Origin: an uncultured Collinsella sp.
GTDB lineage: Bacteria > Actinomycetota > Coriobacteriia > Coriobacteriales > Coriobacteriaceae
Direction: 5' to 3'
DNA: 64,000 bases
Assembly (NCBI GenBank): GCA_900545165.1
Contig: UQYA01000001.1
Span: 1-64,000 of the forward strand
Positions within the stretch are counted from its first letter, which is position 1. The number at the start of each line of letters is the position of its first letter. This document shows positions 7,816 through 17,913 of the stretch, piece after piece. A program made the position numbers and the translations under genes. The notes beneath the pieces were generated by a model. That model was given only the letters and a program-made list of their open reading frames with translations. It made no database searches and was not told where the DNA came from.

Positions 7816-9648
7816 ATGGCTCGACTGCATGTAATGGAACGCAGCCACGCTCAGGCCGTCATGGACGACCTGCACGATGCGCTCGGACGTCGTCTGGCGG
7901 TGAGCTCGCTCGCCCCGTGTCCCGTGGAGTTTACGGCAGCGCTCGTCAACCTGTGCTCCACCCAGAGCTGCGGCAAGTGCACGCCCTGCCGCGTGGGCCT
8001 AAGCGCGCTGAGCGACCTGCTCGCCGATGTGCTCGAAGGGCGCGCCGATGAGTCCACACTCAGCCTGATTGAGCGCACGGCCCGCACCATCTACCTTTCG
8101 AGCGATTGCGCCATCGGCTACGAGGCCGGCGCCATGGCGCTCACGGCCATTCGCGGCTTCCGCGACGATTTTGAGCATCACATTCGCGAGCACTCCTGCG
8201 GCTTTGATCGTGAGGCCCGCGTCCCGTGTGTCTCGGGCTGCCCGGCGCACGTCGACATTCCCGGTTACATTTCGCTCGTCGAGGCCGGCCGCTATGCCGA
8301 TGCCGTCAAGGTCATCCGCAAGAACAACCCACTGCCGCTCGTCTGCGGCTTGGTGTGCGAGCATCCCTGCGAGATGCACTGCCGCCGTGGCATGGTCGAT
8401 AATCCCATGAACATTCTCGCCCTCAAGCGTTTTGCCGTTGAGCACAGTGACCTCAACGACCACAAGCCGCATGTAGTGGACAACACCGGCAAGCGCATCG
8501 CCGTGATCGGCGGCGGCCCGGCCGGCCTTTCCTGTGCCTACTACCTGGCCGTGATGGGCCACAAGGTGACCATTTTTGAGCAGCGCCACCACTTGGGCGG
8601 CATGCTGCGCTACGGCATCCCCAGCTATCGTCTGCCGCGCGAGCGCCTGCAGGCCGAGACCGACTGGATCTTGAGCGCCGGCATCGACGTTGAGCTCGAT
8701 CACTCCGTCAACGGCGAGGAGCTTGCCCGCCTGCGCGACGAGTCCGATGCCGTCTACCTGGCCATCGGTGCCCACAGCGATAAGAAGCTCGGCCTTCCGG
8801 GCGAAGAGGCGCCCGGCGTGGAATCGGCCGTCAAGATGCTGCGCGCCATCGGTGACGACGAACTGCCCGACCTGAGCGGCCAGCGCGTGTGCGTCATCGG
8901 CGGCGGCAACGTGGCCATGGACGTGGCGCGCTCCGCCGTGCGCTGCGGCGCCGAAAAGGTAAGCATCGTCTACCGCCGTCGCATCTGCGATATGACGGCT
9001 CAGGACGCCGAAATCGCCGGCGCCCAGGCCGAGGGTTGCGAGGTTCTGGAGCTCACGGCGCCGCTCGCCATCGAGACGGGCGAAGATGGTCGCGTGAGCG
9101 GCCTGCGCGTGCAACCGCAGATTATCGGCGAGCCTCGCCGTGGGCGTCCGGCCCCGCGTGCCGCAGCCACGCCCGAGCGCGTCATTCCCTGCGAGCGCGT
9201 GTTTGTGGCCATTGGCCAGGACATCGATTCCAAGCCGTTTGAGGACATGGGCATCGCCTGTAAGTGGGGTCGCGTCGTTACCGATTCGGACGGCGCCGTG
9301 CCCAACTTCGATGGCCTCTTTAGCGGCGGCGACTGTCAGACCGGTCCCGCCACCGTCATCCGTGCCATCAACGCCGGCCGCGTGGCTTCGGCAAACATCG
9401 ACCGCTACCTGGGCTTTGACCACAAGATCAAGCTCGACGTGGAGCTGCCGACCGTGCAGTTTAAGGGCAAGCACGAGTGCGGCCGCTGCGAGCTGGGCGA
9501 GCGCGAGGCCGGCGAGCGCATTCACGATTGGAATCTGGTCGAGCAGGGTCTCACCGAGCAGGAGGCGCGCCAGGAGGCGAGCCGCTGCCTGCGCTGCGAC
9601 CACTTTGGCTTTGGCGCGTTCCGCGGAGGGAGGAACCTGGAATGGTAG
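7816..9648 (+). CDS. NuoF/GltD-like FAD-NAD(P) oxidoreductase, hydrogenase partner
   Basis: Iron-sulfur flavoprotein of 610 residues expected to pass electrons between NAD(P)H and the hydrogenase encoded next. Residues about 45-120 match the 4Fe-4S domain of NuoF (SCGKCTPCRVG). CVSGCPAHVDIPGYI and CGLVCEHPCEMHC follow (138-190), the ferredoxin region of glutamate synthase small subunits. GGGPAGLSCAYYLA (about 231) binds FAD and GGGNVAMDVARS (about 362) binds NAD(P). More Cys pairs lie near the C-terminus (CGRCELG, CLRCD). ATG 7816 has AGGGG seven bases ahead; GTG 7801 is an unlikely alternative. The stop overlaps the hydrogenase start. No glutamate synthase large subunit is present, so a role in glutamate synthesis is unlikely. 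Confidence 0.9.
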   Translation: MARLHVMERSHAQAVMDDLHDALGRRLAVSSLAPCPVEFTAALVNLCSTQSCGKCTPCRVGLSALSDLLADVLEGRADESTLSLIERTARTIYLSSDCAIGYEAGAMALTAIRGFRDDFEHHIREHSCGFDREARVPCVSGCPAHVDIPGYISLVEAGRYADAVKVIRKNNPLPLVCGLVCEHPCEMHCRRGMVDNPMNILALKRFAVEHSDLNDHKPHVVDNTGKRIAVIGGGPAGLSCAYYLAVMGHKVTIFEQRHHLGGMLRYGIPSYRLPRERLQAETDWILSAGIDVELDHSVNGEELARLRDESDAVYLAIGAHSDKKLGLPGEEAPGVESAVKMLRAIGDDELPDLSGQRVCVIGGGNVAMDVARSAVRCGAEKVSIVYRRRICDMTAQDAEIAGAQAEGCEVLELTAPLAIETGEDGRVSGLRVQPQIIGEPRRGRPAPRAAATPERVIPCERVFVAIGQDIDSKPFEDMGIACKWGRVVTDSDGAVPNFDGLFSGGDCQTGPATVIRAINAGRVASANIDRYLGFDHKIKLDVELPTVQFKGKHECGRCELGEREAGERIHDWNLVEQGLTEQEARQEASRCLRCDHFGFGAFRGGRNLEW

Positions 9649-11453
9649 AGCTCAACAAAACCACCGTCGGCGACAACAGCGAAAACGGAGCGCACAACAT
9701 GGTCAAGCTCACTATCGATAATTGCGAGGTCGTGGTTCCCGAGCATACCACGATCCTGGATGCGGCCAAGTCCGTCGGCATCCAGATTCCCACCCTGTGC
9801 TATCTGCGCGATTTGAACGAGATCGGTGGCTGCCGCGTGTGCGTGGTCGAGGTTGCGGGCTGCGACCAGCTGGTTGCCGCCTGCAACAACTACGTGCTCG
9901 ACGGCATGGTGGTCCACACCAACAGCCCCAAGGCCCGCGAGGCCCGTCGCACCAACGTGCAGCTGCTGCTGTCCCAGCACGATTCGCAGTGCACGAGCTG
10001 CGTGCGCAGCGGCAACTGCAACCTGCAGACCATCGCCAACGACCTGGGCATTTTCTATCTGCCGTATCAAAGGCATTTGGCGGGCGAGGGTTGGGATTTC
10101 GATTTCCCCATCATCCGCGAAAACGACAAGTGCATTAAATGCATGCGCTGCATCAAGGTGTGCGAGAGCGTGCAGGGCCTAGGGATTTGGGACCTGACCA
10201 ACCGCGCCACGCATACCGCTGTGGGTACCCGCGGGCGCGCACCGATCGGCAAGACCGATTGCGTCGCGTGCGGCCAGTGCATCACGCATTGCCCGACGGG
10301 CGCGCTGCGCGAGCGCGACGATACCGAGACCGTGTTTGACGCGCTTGCTAATCCCGACAAGATCGTGCTGGTGCAGATCGCGCCTGCCGTGCGCAGCGCC
10401 TGGGGCGAGGAGCTCGGCATATCTCGCGAGGAGGCAACCGTCGAGCGTCTGGCCTGCGCACTGCGCCGCGTTGGCTTTGAGTACGTGTTCGACACCGATT
10501 TCTCGGCCGACCTCACCATTATGGAGGAGGGTTCCGAGCTGCTCGAGCGCCTAGGCGCCGCCGCTAAGGGCGAAGGCGACAGCCGCGGCTGGCCCATGTT
10601 TACGAGCTGCTGCCCGGGTTGGGTGCGCTTTGTGAAGGCGCGCTATCCGGAGTTTGTCGACAGTCTGTCCACGTCCAAGTCGCCGCAGCAGATGTTCGGC
10701 GCCATCGCCAAGACATACTACGCCAAGGTGCTGGGCGTGGAGCCCGAGCGCCTGTTTGTGGTGTCCGTGATGCCGTGTACGGCCAAGAAGGCCGAGTGTG
10801 CGCTGCCGAGCATGATGGGCGAAGGCGGCGCGCCCGACGTGGACGTTGCGCTGACGGTGCGCGAGATGGTGCGTATGATCCGCGCGAGCCACGTGAGCGT
10901 TGACACGCTGGTCGAGGAGCCGCTCGATACGCCGTTGGGCTTTGGCACGGGCGCGGGTGTGATCTTTGGCGCCACGGGCGGCGTGATGGAGGCCGCCGTG
11001 CGCTCGGCATATTACCTGGTGACGGGCAAGAACCCGGATGCCGACTTCTTCACTGACGTGCGCGGACTCGAGGGCTGGAAGGAGGCCGTGGCCGATATCG
11101 ACGGTACCAAGGTGCGCGTCGCCGTGGCGCACGGGCTGGGCAACGCCGCCCGTCTGCTCGACGCGATTCGCGACGGCCGTGTGAGCTATGACTTCGTCGA
11201 GGTCATGGCGTGCCCGGGCGGCTGCGTCGGTGGCGGCGGTCAGCCCATCCATGACGGCTGCGAGCTGGCGGCCGAGCGTGGTCAGGTACTCTGGGGCCTG
11301 GATGCGAACGCCGAGATTCGCTTCTCGCACGAGAATCCCGATGTCCAGGCTTGCTATCGCGAGTTCTTGGGCGCGCCGCTCTCGCCGCTGGCCGAGGAGC
11401 TACTGCATACCGACCATCATGCCTGGTCGATGCCCCACGAGGGGGCGTGCTAA
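9642..11453 (+). CDS. [FeFe] hydrogenase, group A, multi-cluster
   Basis: Catalytic hydrogenase of 603 residues, forming or consuming H2 in the cytoplasm. Domains in order: NuoG-like 2Fe-2S domain (CYLRDLNEIGGCRVC, about 53-70), the His/Cys 4Fe-4S motif HDSQCTSC (about 112), two ferredoxin clusters (CIKCMRCIKVC about 165; CVACGQCITHCP about 208), then the H-cluster domain with TSCCPGW (about 320), MPCTAKKAE (about 376) and MACPGGCVGGGGQP (about 522). All H-cluster cysteines are present. ATG 9642 has GGAGGGAGGA upstream and overlaps the previous stop; ATG 9699 (MVKLTID) is a plausible later start. Pairing with a GltD-like protein matches what is called group A2, the putative glutamate-synthase-linked class. 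Maturases HydE, HydF and HydG are not in the window. Confidence 0.95.
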   Translation: MVELNKTTVGDNSENGAHNMVKLTIDNCEVVVPEHTTILDAAKSVGIQIPTLCYLRDLNEIGGCRVCVVEVAGCDQLVAACNNYVLDGMVVHTNSPKAREARRTNVQLLLSQHDSQCTSCVRSGNCNLQTIANDLGIFYLPYQRHLAGEGWDFDFPIIRENDKCIKCMRCIKVCESVQGLGIWDLTNRATHTAVGTRGRAPIGKTDCVACGQCITHCPTGALRERDDTETVFDALANPDKIVLVQIAPAVRSAWGEELGISREEATVERLACALRRVGFEYVFDTDFSADLTIMEEGSELLERLGAAAKGEGDSRGWPMFTSCCPGWVRFVKARYPEFVDSLSTSKSPQQMFGAIAKTYYAKVLGVEPERLFVVSVMPCTAKKAECALPSMMGEGGAPDVDVALTVREMVRMIRASHVSVDTLVEEPLDTPLGFGTGAGVIFGATGGVMEAAVRSAYYLVTGKNPDADFFTDVRGLEGWKEAVADIDGTKVRVAVAHGLGNAARLLDAIRDGRVSYDFVEVMACPGGCVGGGGQPIHDGCELAAERGQVLWGLDANAEIRFSHENPDVQACYREFLGAPLSPLAEELLHTDHHAWSMPHEGAC

Positions 11454-11455
11454 CG

Positions 11456-12511
11456 ATGCGTGCGTTTGATGCTGAGATGACGCGCCGAGGATTTGCCTCG
11501 GCGCTTGCCGCAGGCGCGTTGTCGCTCGCACTGGCTGGCTGTGGCGGCGGAGCTGCGGGGGCGGGGTCCGCCGCGGGCTCGGCTGCCACGGACGGCGCCG
11601 GTGCTGTCGCAGAGCCGGTCGAGGTGCACGTCGCCTCGCTCAAGGGGCCGACCTCGATTGGCCTGGTGCAGTTTATGGACCAGGCTGCCGATGGCGAGAC
11701 GGACAATGAGTTCGACTTTGCGATCAACACTGCCGCCGACGAGATTGTGCCCAAGGTCATTCAGGGCGATATCGATATCGCCCTGGTGCCCGCCAACGTG
11801 GCGAGCGTGCTCTACAACAAGACCGAGGGTGCGGTGCAGGTCATCGATATCAACACGCTGGGCGTGCTGAACGTTGTGACGGGCGACGCGAGTGTGGCCT
11901 CGTTTGGCGATCTGGCGGGCCATACTGTCTATATGACGGGCAAGGGCACCACGCCGGAGTACGTCATGAACTACTTGCTGGAGCGCGCGGGCCTGACCGG
12001 CCAGGTGACGCTTGAGTTTAAGAGCGAGCCCACCGAGGTGCTGTCGGCGTTGCTTGTCGACCCGTCCGCCGTGGGCGTGCTGCCGGAGCCGTTCAAGACC
12101 GCTGCCATCGCCAAGAGCGAAGGCAAGCTGTCGGCGCCGGTGAGCCTGACCGATGTGTGGGATGAGCTAGCGGGTGACACGGGTTCGCGCCTGCTGACGG
12201 GCGTGACCGTGGTGCGCCGTGCCTTTGCCGAGGAGCATCCCGAGGCCGTGGCGGAATTCTTGCGCTGCCATGAGGCGAGCGTGAAGGCTGTCAATGCGGC
12301 GCCGGCAGATTGGGCACAGGCCGTGGTCGATGCGGGTATCGTCGATAACGCCGCGATTGCTGAAAAGGCGATTCCCGGGTGCATGCTCGTGTGCCAGACG
12401 GGGAAGGATATGAAGGCGGCGCTCGGTGGGTACCTGCAGGTGCTGGCCGATGCGGACGCGAGCGCCGTGGGCGGCAAGCTCCCGGCTGATGATTTCTATT
12501 ACATGGAGTAG
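11456..12511 (+). CDS. ABC transporter substrate-binding lipoprotein (NitT/TauT, NMT1-like)
   Basis: Extracytoplasmic solute receptor of 351 residues. The N-terminus has RRGF followed by a hydrophobic stretch and the lipobox LAGC (about residue 24), so export as a lipoprotein, possibly by the Tat route because of the twin Arg. The mature part matches the NMT1/TauA type-2 fold: VHVASLKGPTSIGLVQFM at the start, IVPKVIQGDIDIALVPANVAS in the first lobe and GVLPEPF in the second. It begins two bases after the hydrogenase stop, and the fused permease-ATPase begins four bases after it ends, so all four genes are co-transcribed. The ligand is unknown; relatives carry nitrate, sulfonates or thiamine precursors. 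Confidence 0.88.
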   Translation: MRAFDAEMTRRGFASALAAGALSLALAGCGGGAAGAGSAAGSAATDGAGAVAEPVEVHVASLKGPTSIGLVQFMDQAADGETDNEFDFAINTAADEIVPKVIQGDIDIALVPANVASVLYNKTEGAVQVIDINTLGVLNVVTGDASVASFGDLAGHTVYMTGKGTTPEYVMNYLLERAGLTGQVTLEFKSEPTEVLSALLVDPSAVGVLPEPFKTAAIAKSEGKLSAPVSLTDVWDELAGDTGSRLLTGVTVVRRAFAEEHPEAVAEFLRCHEASVKAVNAAPADWAQAVVDAGIVDNAAIAEKAIPGCMLVCQTGKDMKAALGGYLQVLADADASAVGGKLPADDFYYME

Positions 12512-12514
12512 CCC

Positions 12515-13894
12515 GTGCGTGCGTTTGCTCGACAAATGACAGAGCGTATGAAGGCGGTGACGGCAGCAGGTGCCGTTGCCGCCTTTTGGCTTGCCGTGTG
12601 GGTCTTTGCAGCAGCACTGGTGGCGCAGCCGTTGATTTTGCCGGGGCCAGGCACTGTTGCGATGGCGTTGCTGCGGCTAGTATGCGATGCCGGTACGTGG
12701 GCGATTCTGGTGGACTCAGGCGCGCGAATCTTGGGTGGGCTGGCGCTTGCCGCGGCGTGCGGCGGCGTGATGGCGGGAGCCTCGGTGCGGTCGCCGACGT
12801 TTGCCCGCTTGGTGGCGCCGGCGCTTTCGTTTGTTAAGGCGACGCCGGTTGCCTGCGTGGTGGTCCTGCTGCTCATTTGGTTGGGGTCGGCGCGTGTGAG
12901 CGTCGCGGCGGTCTTTTTGATGGCACTGCCGGGCGTGTATTTTTCGCTGGTCGAGGGCTTGGCGCAAGTGGATAAGCCGCTGGAGCAGATGTTTCGTCTG
13001 CATGGCGTGCGGGGTTGGCGTCTGTTTTGTGCCCACACCTGGCGCGAAGTCCTGCCGTTTGTGCTTTCGTGCGCCCGCGCTGTGATCGGCATGAGCTGGA
13101 AGGCCGGCGTGGCGGCGGAGCTCATCGGCATGGCGACGGGCACCGTGGGCGAACGCATCTATCAGGCGAAGCTTTTGATCGAGACGGCGGACCTGCTGGC
13201 GTGGACCGTGCTGGTTGTTATGGCTTCGTGGGCATGCGAGCGCGTGCTGGTGTGGTTGCTGCGGGCTTCGGGGCCCGTGGCGTGGCGTACTGCCGTGCGG
13301 GCGCATGAGCGCGGTGGCCGCGGGCGTGCGTGCGGCTCTGCTGGCGGCGGGGCTGCTGCGGAGCTTGCGCTCGCCGTGGGCGACCGGGCGCCCTGGTCGC
13401 CGGCGCTCGACGGACTGGTGCTTCATGTGCCCGCCGGTGGACGCACCTGTGTGATGGGCGCTTCGGGCGTGGGCAAGTCGACGTTGCTTGCGCTGGTGGC
13501 GGGGGAGTGCGCACCGTGCTCCATGGTGTTTCAGGACGTGCGCCTGGTCGAGGACGCCTCTGCTTTGGATAACGTGCTGGTGTGCGCCGATGCACGCGTG
13601 AATGCCTCGAGTGCCGCTGCCTTGTTGCGCCTGCTGGTACCGGGGATCGATGTGCATGCCCGCGTGGCCGAGCTCTCGGGCGGGCAGCGCCGTCGCGTCG
13701 AGATTGCCCGAGCCCTGCTGTGTCCGGGCGGCGCAGTGATTCTGGACGAGCCCTTTACCGGTCTAGACATCGCTGCGCGCGACGCATGCACCGAGGTCGT
13801 GCTCGACTTGCTCGACGGTCGTATGCTGTTGCTTGCCACGCACGATTCCGCTGACGCTCGGGCCCTCAATATCTCGGACATCATCACGCTCTAA
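12515..13894 (+). CDS. Fused ABC permease and ATPase of a TauT-type importer
   Basis: One 459-residue chain carrying both the membrane and the ATPase parts of an ABC importer. Residues 1-250 have about six hydrophobic segments and look like a TauC/SsuC-type permease, with the EAA-type loop near VAAELIGMATGTVGERIY. A Gly/Ala/Arg-rich linker of about 40 residues follows. The ATPase part has GASGVGKST (Walker A), VFQDVRL (Q loop), ELSGGQRRR (signature), VILDEP (Walker B) and THDS (H loop). Only about 16 residues separate Walker A from the Q loop, some 20 fewer than usual, so the domain is shortened but keeps every catalytic motif. GTG 12515 has GGAG six bases ahead. These parts are normally separate proteins. 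The partner receptor is the gene just upstream. Confidence 0.87.
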   Translation: MRAFARQMTERMKAVTAAGAVAAFWLAVWVFAAALVAQPLILPGPGTVAMALLRLVCDAGTWAILVDSGARILGGLALAAACGGVMAGASVRSPTFARLVAPALSFVKATPVACVVVLLLIWLGSARVSVAAVFLMALPGVYFSLVEGLAQVDKPLEQMFRLHGVRGWRLFCAHTWREVLPFVLSCARAVIGMSWKAGVAAELIGMATGTVGERIYQAKLLIETADLLAWTVLVVMASWACERVLVWLLRASGPVAWRTAVRAHERGGRGRACGSAGGGAAAELALAVGDRAPWSPALDGLVLHVPAGGRTCVMGASGVGKSTLLALVAGECAPCSMVFQDVRLVEDASALDNVLVCADARVNASSAAALLRLLVPGIDVHARVAELSGGQRRRVEIARALLCPGGAVILDEPFTGLDIAARDACTEVVLDLLDGRMLLLATHDSADARALNISDIITL

Positions 13895-13950
13895 AGACTT
13901 ACTCAGCAACAAATTGATCCGTTTTTTCTCCGTCCCCATGGGGTCGGGTA

Positions 13951-13996
13951 TGGTATTCTATCTGCGGGGTAATACTTAGGAATACCAAGTAATACC
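13951..13996. promoter_or_regulatory. Cluster of GGTATT/AATACC half-sites ahead of the DinJ gene
   Basis: TGGTATTC (13951-13958) and GAATACCA (13980-13987) are perfect inverted repeats, and GTAATAC recurs at 13969 and 13989. Such clustered half-sites suit autoregulation by a ribbon-helix-helix antitoxin, but the gene starts more than 110 bases downstream. Confidence 0.4.
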
Positions 13997-14109
13997 AGCG
14001 CCGTAGAACAAACTCCAGATGCGGGCCAATCGGGTTGCCTTCACAGCCCGTCGCCCAGCCGCGTGGCCCGCATCCATCCGCACCACCGTCGTTTCAAAAA
14101 GGAAGCGCC

Positions 14110-14331
14110 ATGGCAGAACACATGACCCCGGTTGTCGCGAAGGTCTTGCTCGAGGAAAAGGCGGCCTTCGCGGCGGCAACCCAGCTCGTGGGCACTACGC
14201 CGTCCAACGCCATCCGCATGTTTATCGCCGCCTTCAATCGCTGCGGCACCTTCCCGTTCGACATCTCGCCGAGCGGGGCTTTTGGTAAAGAGTGTCCCCA
14301 ACAGCTAGTCGTTGAAGAACGTCCCCAATGA
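14110..14331 (+). CDS. RelB/DinJ family antitoxin-like protein, no toxin partner
   Basis: Small protein of 73 residues resembling the ribbon-helix-helix domain of DinJ antitoxins: TTPSNAIRMFIAAFNRCGTFPFDIS matches the helix and the GxFPFDI end of the family. Antitoxins of this kind bind their own promoter and neutralise a YafQ/RelE-type RNase. The next gene encodes a membrane protease, and no toxin-sized frame follows. The last 14 codons run through a GTCCC repeat cassette, so the natural C-terminus, and perhaps the toxin gene, may have been replaced by repeat sequence. ATG 14110 is preceded by GGAAGCGCC, a modest binding site. Confidence 0.75.
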   Translation: MAEHMTPVVAKVLLEEKAAFAAATQLVGTTPSNAIRMFIAAFNRCGTFPFDISPSGAFGKECPQQLVVEERPQ

Positions 14332-14340
14332 CTAGTCGTC
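14291..14340. repeat. GTCCC direct-repeat cassette, copy 2
   Basis: AGTGTCCCCAACAGCTAGTCG is followed by a short GAAGAAC spacer and GTCCCCAATGACTAGTCG. It has the same plan as 2814-2859: constant AGTGTCCC and GAACGTCCC blocks, each followed by a word repeated within the copy but different between copies. It forms the end of the antitoxin gene. Confidence 0.65.
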
Positions 14341-14354
14341 GGGAGGAGGTTGGC

Positions 14355-15275
14355 ATGCTCAATGCGATGATTTGGGCGCTTGCCTGTTTTGGCGTCGTCG
14401 CTGCCGATATTGCCCTGAGCGTCGTTTTGTTTTCCGCCCTTGGTGTCGCGTCGGTGTTCATGGGCTTTTCGATTGACGACCTCGATATTCAATTGCTTCA
14501 GGCTGCCGCGCAGATGGCGTCGTTTTTGATGGCACTGCTGTGGTGGCGTTATCTGTGGCCGCGCTCGTTTATGGCGCGCTGGCAGGGCGAGCGCCCGCTT
14601 GGCGGGGGAGCAGGCAAAGCATGGAGGCGCATCGCCTGCGTTATCGTGATCGGCCTTGCCCTGCAGGTGGTCGTTGGCTACGTGACCGACGCTGTGCTGT
14701 CGCTGTTGCCCGAGGCGGCGGCCGATTACAGCGAACTTGTCGAGGAGACGGGCATGGGCGAAACGAGCTATCTGGCCGTCCTGACCACGGTGATCGGCGC
14801 TCCGTTTTGCGAGGAGCTGCTGGTGCGCGGTATCATTTTTGAGTTTTCGCTCCGAGCATTTAACCCGCAGTGCCGTCCGCTCTGGAAGCGCCGGCGTCGT
14901 GCGAGCGCGCAGGGCGGCGCCATGGTGCCCTGGGCGGCCCCAAGCACGTGGGGTATCGCAGCGGCGATTGTACTGCAGGCGGCAATCTTCGGTTTTATGC
15001 ACATGAATTGGGTACAGGGTTGCTACGCGGGTGCCGCCGGCCTCATCTTCGGTTGGGTGCTCGTGACGACCGGAAAGCTCCGCTACACGATCCTACTGCA
15101 CTTTGCCTTTAATGCCGGGTCGTATCTCATGACGTTGCTGTGGTTTGTGAACACGCCGCTCGACGTGGCAGTCACGGTTGCCATCGCCGGCTTTGTGCTG
15201 GTAGAGGCGATGCGCTCGCTGCTCCGGTCGTGCATTCCTGCGCCACGCGAAGCTGATCGGCCTGATTATCAATGA
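14355..15275 (+). CDS. CPBP family intramembrane metalloprotease (CAAX protease-like)
   Basis: Membrane protein of 306 residues with about eight hydrophobic segments. The three motifs of the Abi/CAAX family are present: CEELLVRG (EExxxR, about residue 155), FGFMHMN (FxxxH, about 214) and HFAFNAG (HxxxN, about 251), which bind the catalytic metal within the bilayer. Bacterial members cleave membrane-bound peptides or act in bacteriocin self-immunity; the substrate here is unknown. GGGAGGAGG lies six bases before ATG 14355; ATG 14328, which overlaps the antitoxin stop, has no such site. It converges with the AraC-type gene, three bases away. Confidence 0.88.
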   Translation: MLNAMIWALACFGVVAADIALSVVLFSALGVASVFMGFSIDDLDIQLLQAAAQMASFLMALLWWRYLWPRSFMARWQGERPLGGGAGKAWRRIACVIVIGLALQVVVGYVTDAVLSLLPEAAADYSELVEETGMGETSYLAVLTTVIGAPFCEELLVRGIIFEFSLRAFNPQCRPLWKRRRRASAQGGAMVPWAAPSTWGIAAAIVLQAAIFGFMHMNWVQGCYAGAAGLIFGWVLVTTGKLRYTILLHFAFNAGSYLMTLLWFVNTPLDVAVTVAIAGFVLVEAMRSLLRSCIPAPREADRPDYQ

Positions 15276-15277
15276 CT

Positions 15278-16270
15278 TTAACTAGACCGATGCGCCCTGA
15301 ATACACCTGGCGTTTCGCCGAATGCTTCTTTGAATTTTGAGTAAAAGAATGACATGTTGGAGATGCCGACTTTTCGGGCTACATACTGCACGCTGCGCTC
15401 GGTGTTGTTGAGAAGATATGCCGCCTCTGTGAGCTGCTGGTTGAGCTTGATTTGCGAAAACGTTTTGCCGGTTTTTTGCTTGATCAAGCTGCTGAGATAG
15501 CTGGTGCTATAACCCGTATCGCTCGCAATGCTTTCGAGCGTGCAGTCGCCGTAGCTTCGCTCAATATGATTCAGAATCGACACGATGCGCTCGTCCGACA
15601 TGATTGCCTGGTTATCAGTTGCAGAGCGTCGGTACAGTCCTCGAATGAGAACAAGGAATAGGCTGACGGCGAGGTGCCTCATGAGTTCATTAGAGTAGGC
15701 ATCTTTAAAGTGATATTCGATAAAGAGCATCTCGATGAGGCGTCGCGCATGTCGGGCGTATTCCTCTGGGAGAATGAGATATTTGCGGGCCTCACGGTTT
15801 TTGGACACAAAATCAAATAGGAGATTCGTTAATGGTGACGCGCCGGGTAGCTGGCTCAGGAACAACGAATCGAACATTTCTTTTTTGAAGACGATTGAAA
15901 TGACGATATCGTGCTCGCCCTTAACGTACGGAACGCTTCTGACTACGCCAGTGTTGCAAATGAGCACGTCACCCTTTTTAAGGAGTAGTCGCCGTCCGTT
16001 GACGATAAACGTGCAGACGCCGTCGTACACGTAGTTGAGCTCCATATCCCGATTGATATGAGGAGGAATGTCGGTAAAGCGCGACTCCTTGATAAGGCCC
16101 ACGGGGTTTTCGTCGAGAGTTTCTTTCCAATCAAACAGATAGACTTCTTCGCCGTTAATGGTTGTGGTTTCCACCCTGTTATATCGCGGGCTGAGCTCTC
16201 CCGGATGCGTGCGATGCCACTCTTCGGTCTCGGTATGCGTATAGAGCAGCTGTTTGAGATTCGAATCCAT
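15278..16270 (-). CDS. AraC family transcriptional regulator of sugar PTS genes
   Basis: DNA-binding regulator of 330 residues. The N-terminal 150 residues look like a cupin sugar-sensing domain (INRDMELNYVYDG, LLLKKGDVLICNTGV). The last 100 residues are an AraC/XylS double helix-turn-helix, with TLESIASDTGYSTSYLSSLIKQKTG as first unit and VQYVARKVGISNMSFFYSKFKEAFGETP as second. It is divergent from the phospho-beta-glucosidase gene. GGAG lies six bases before ATG 16270. The two-site repeat at 16285-16318 lies just ahead of its start and recurs ahead of the alpha-glucoside PTS genes, so I infer that it controls itself and both PTS loci. Confidence 0.9.
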   Translation of the reverse strand: MDSNLKQLLYTHTETEEWHRTHPGELSPRYNRVETTTINGEEVYLFDWKETLDENPVGLIKESRFTDIPPHINRDMELNYVYDGVCTFIVNGRRLLLKKGDVLICNTGVVRSVPYVKGEHDIVISIVFKKEMFDSLFLSQLPGASPLTNLLFDFVSKNREARKYLILPEEYARHARRLIEMLFIEYHFKDAYSNELMRHLAVSLFLVLIRGLYRRSATDNQAIMSDERIVSILNHIERSYGDCTLESIASDTGYSTSYLSSLIKQKTGKTFSQIKLNQQLTEAAYLLNNTERSVQYVARKVGISNMSFFYSKFKEAFGETPGVFRAHRSS

Positions 16271-16284
16271 GGGGTGCTCCAGGG

Positions 16285-17902
<1,618 letters not shown>

Positions 17903-17913
17903 GAGTGATTGTC

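Noticed and set aside
16258..16268. GATTCGAATCC, resembling a tRNA T-loop
   Set aside because: It lies in the start of the AraC coding region and no acceptor, D or anticodon arms fit around it.
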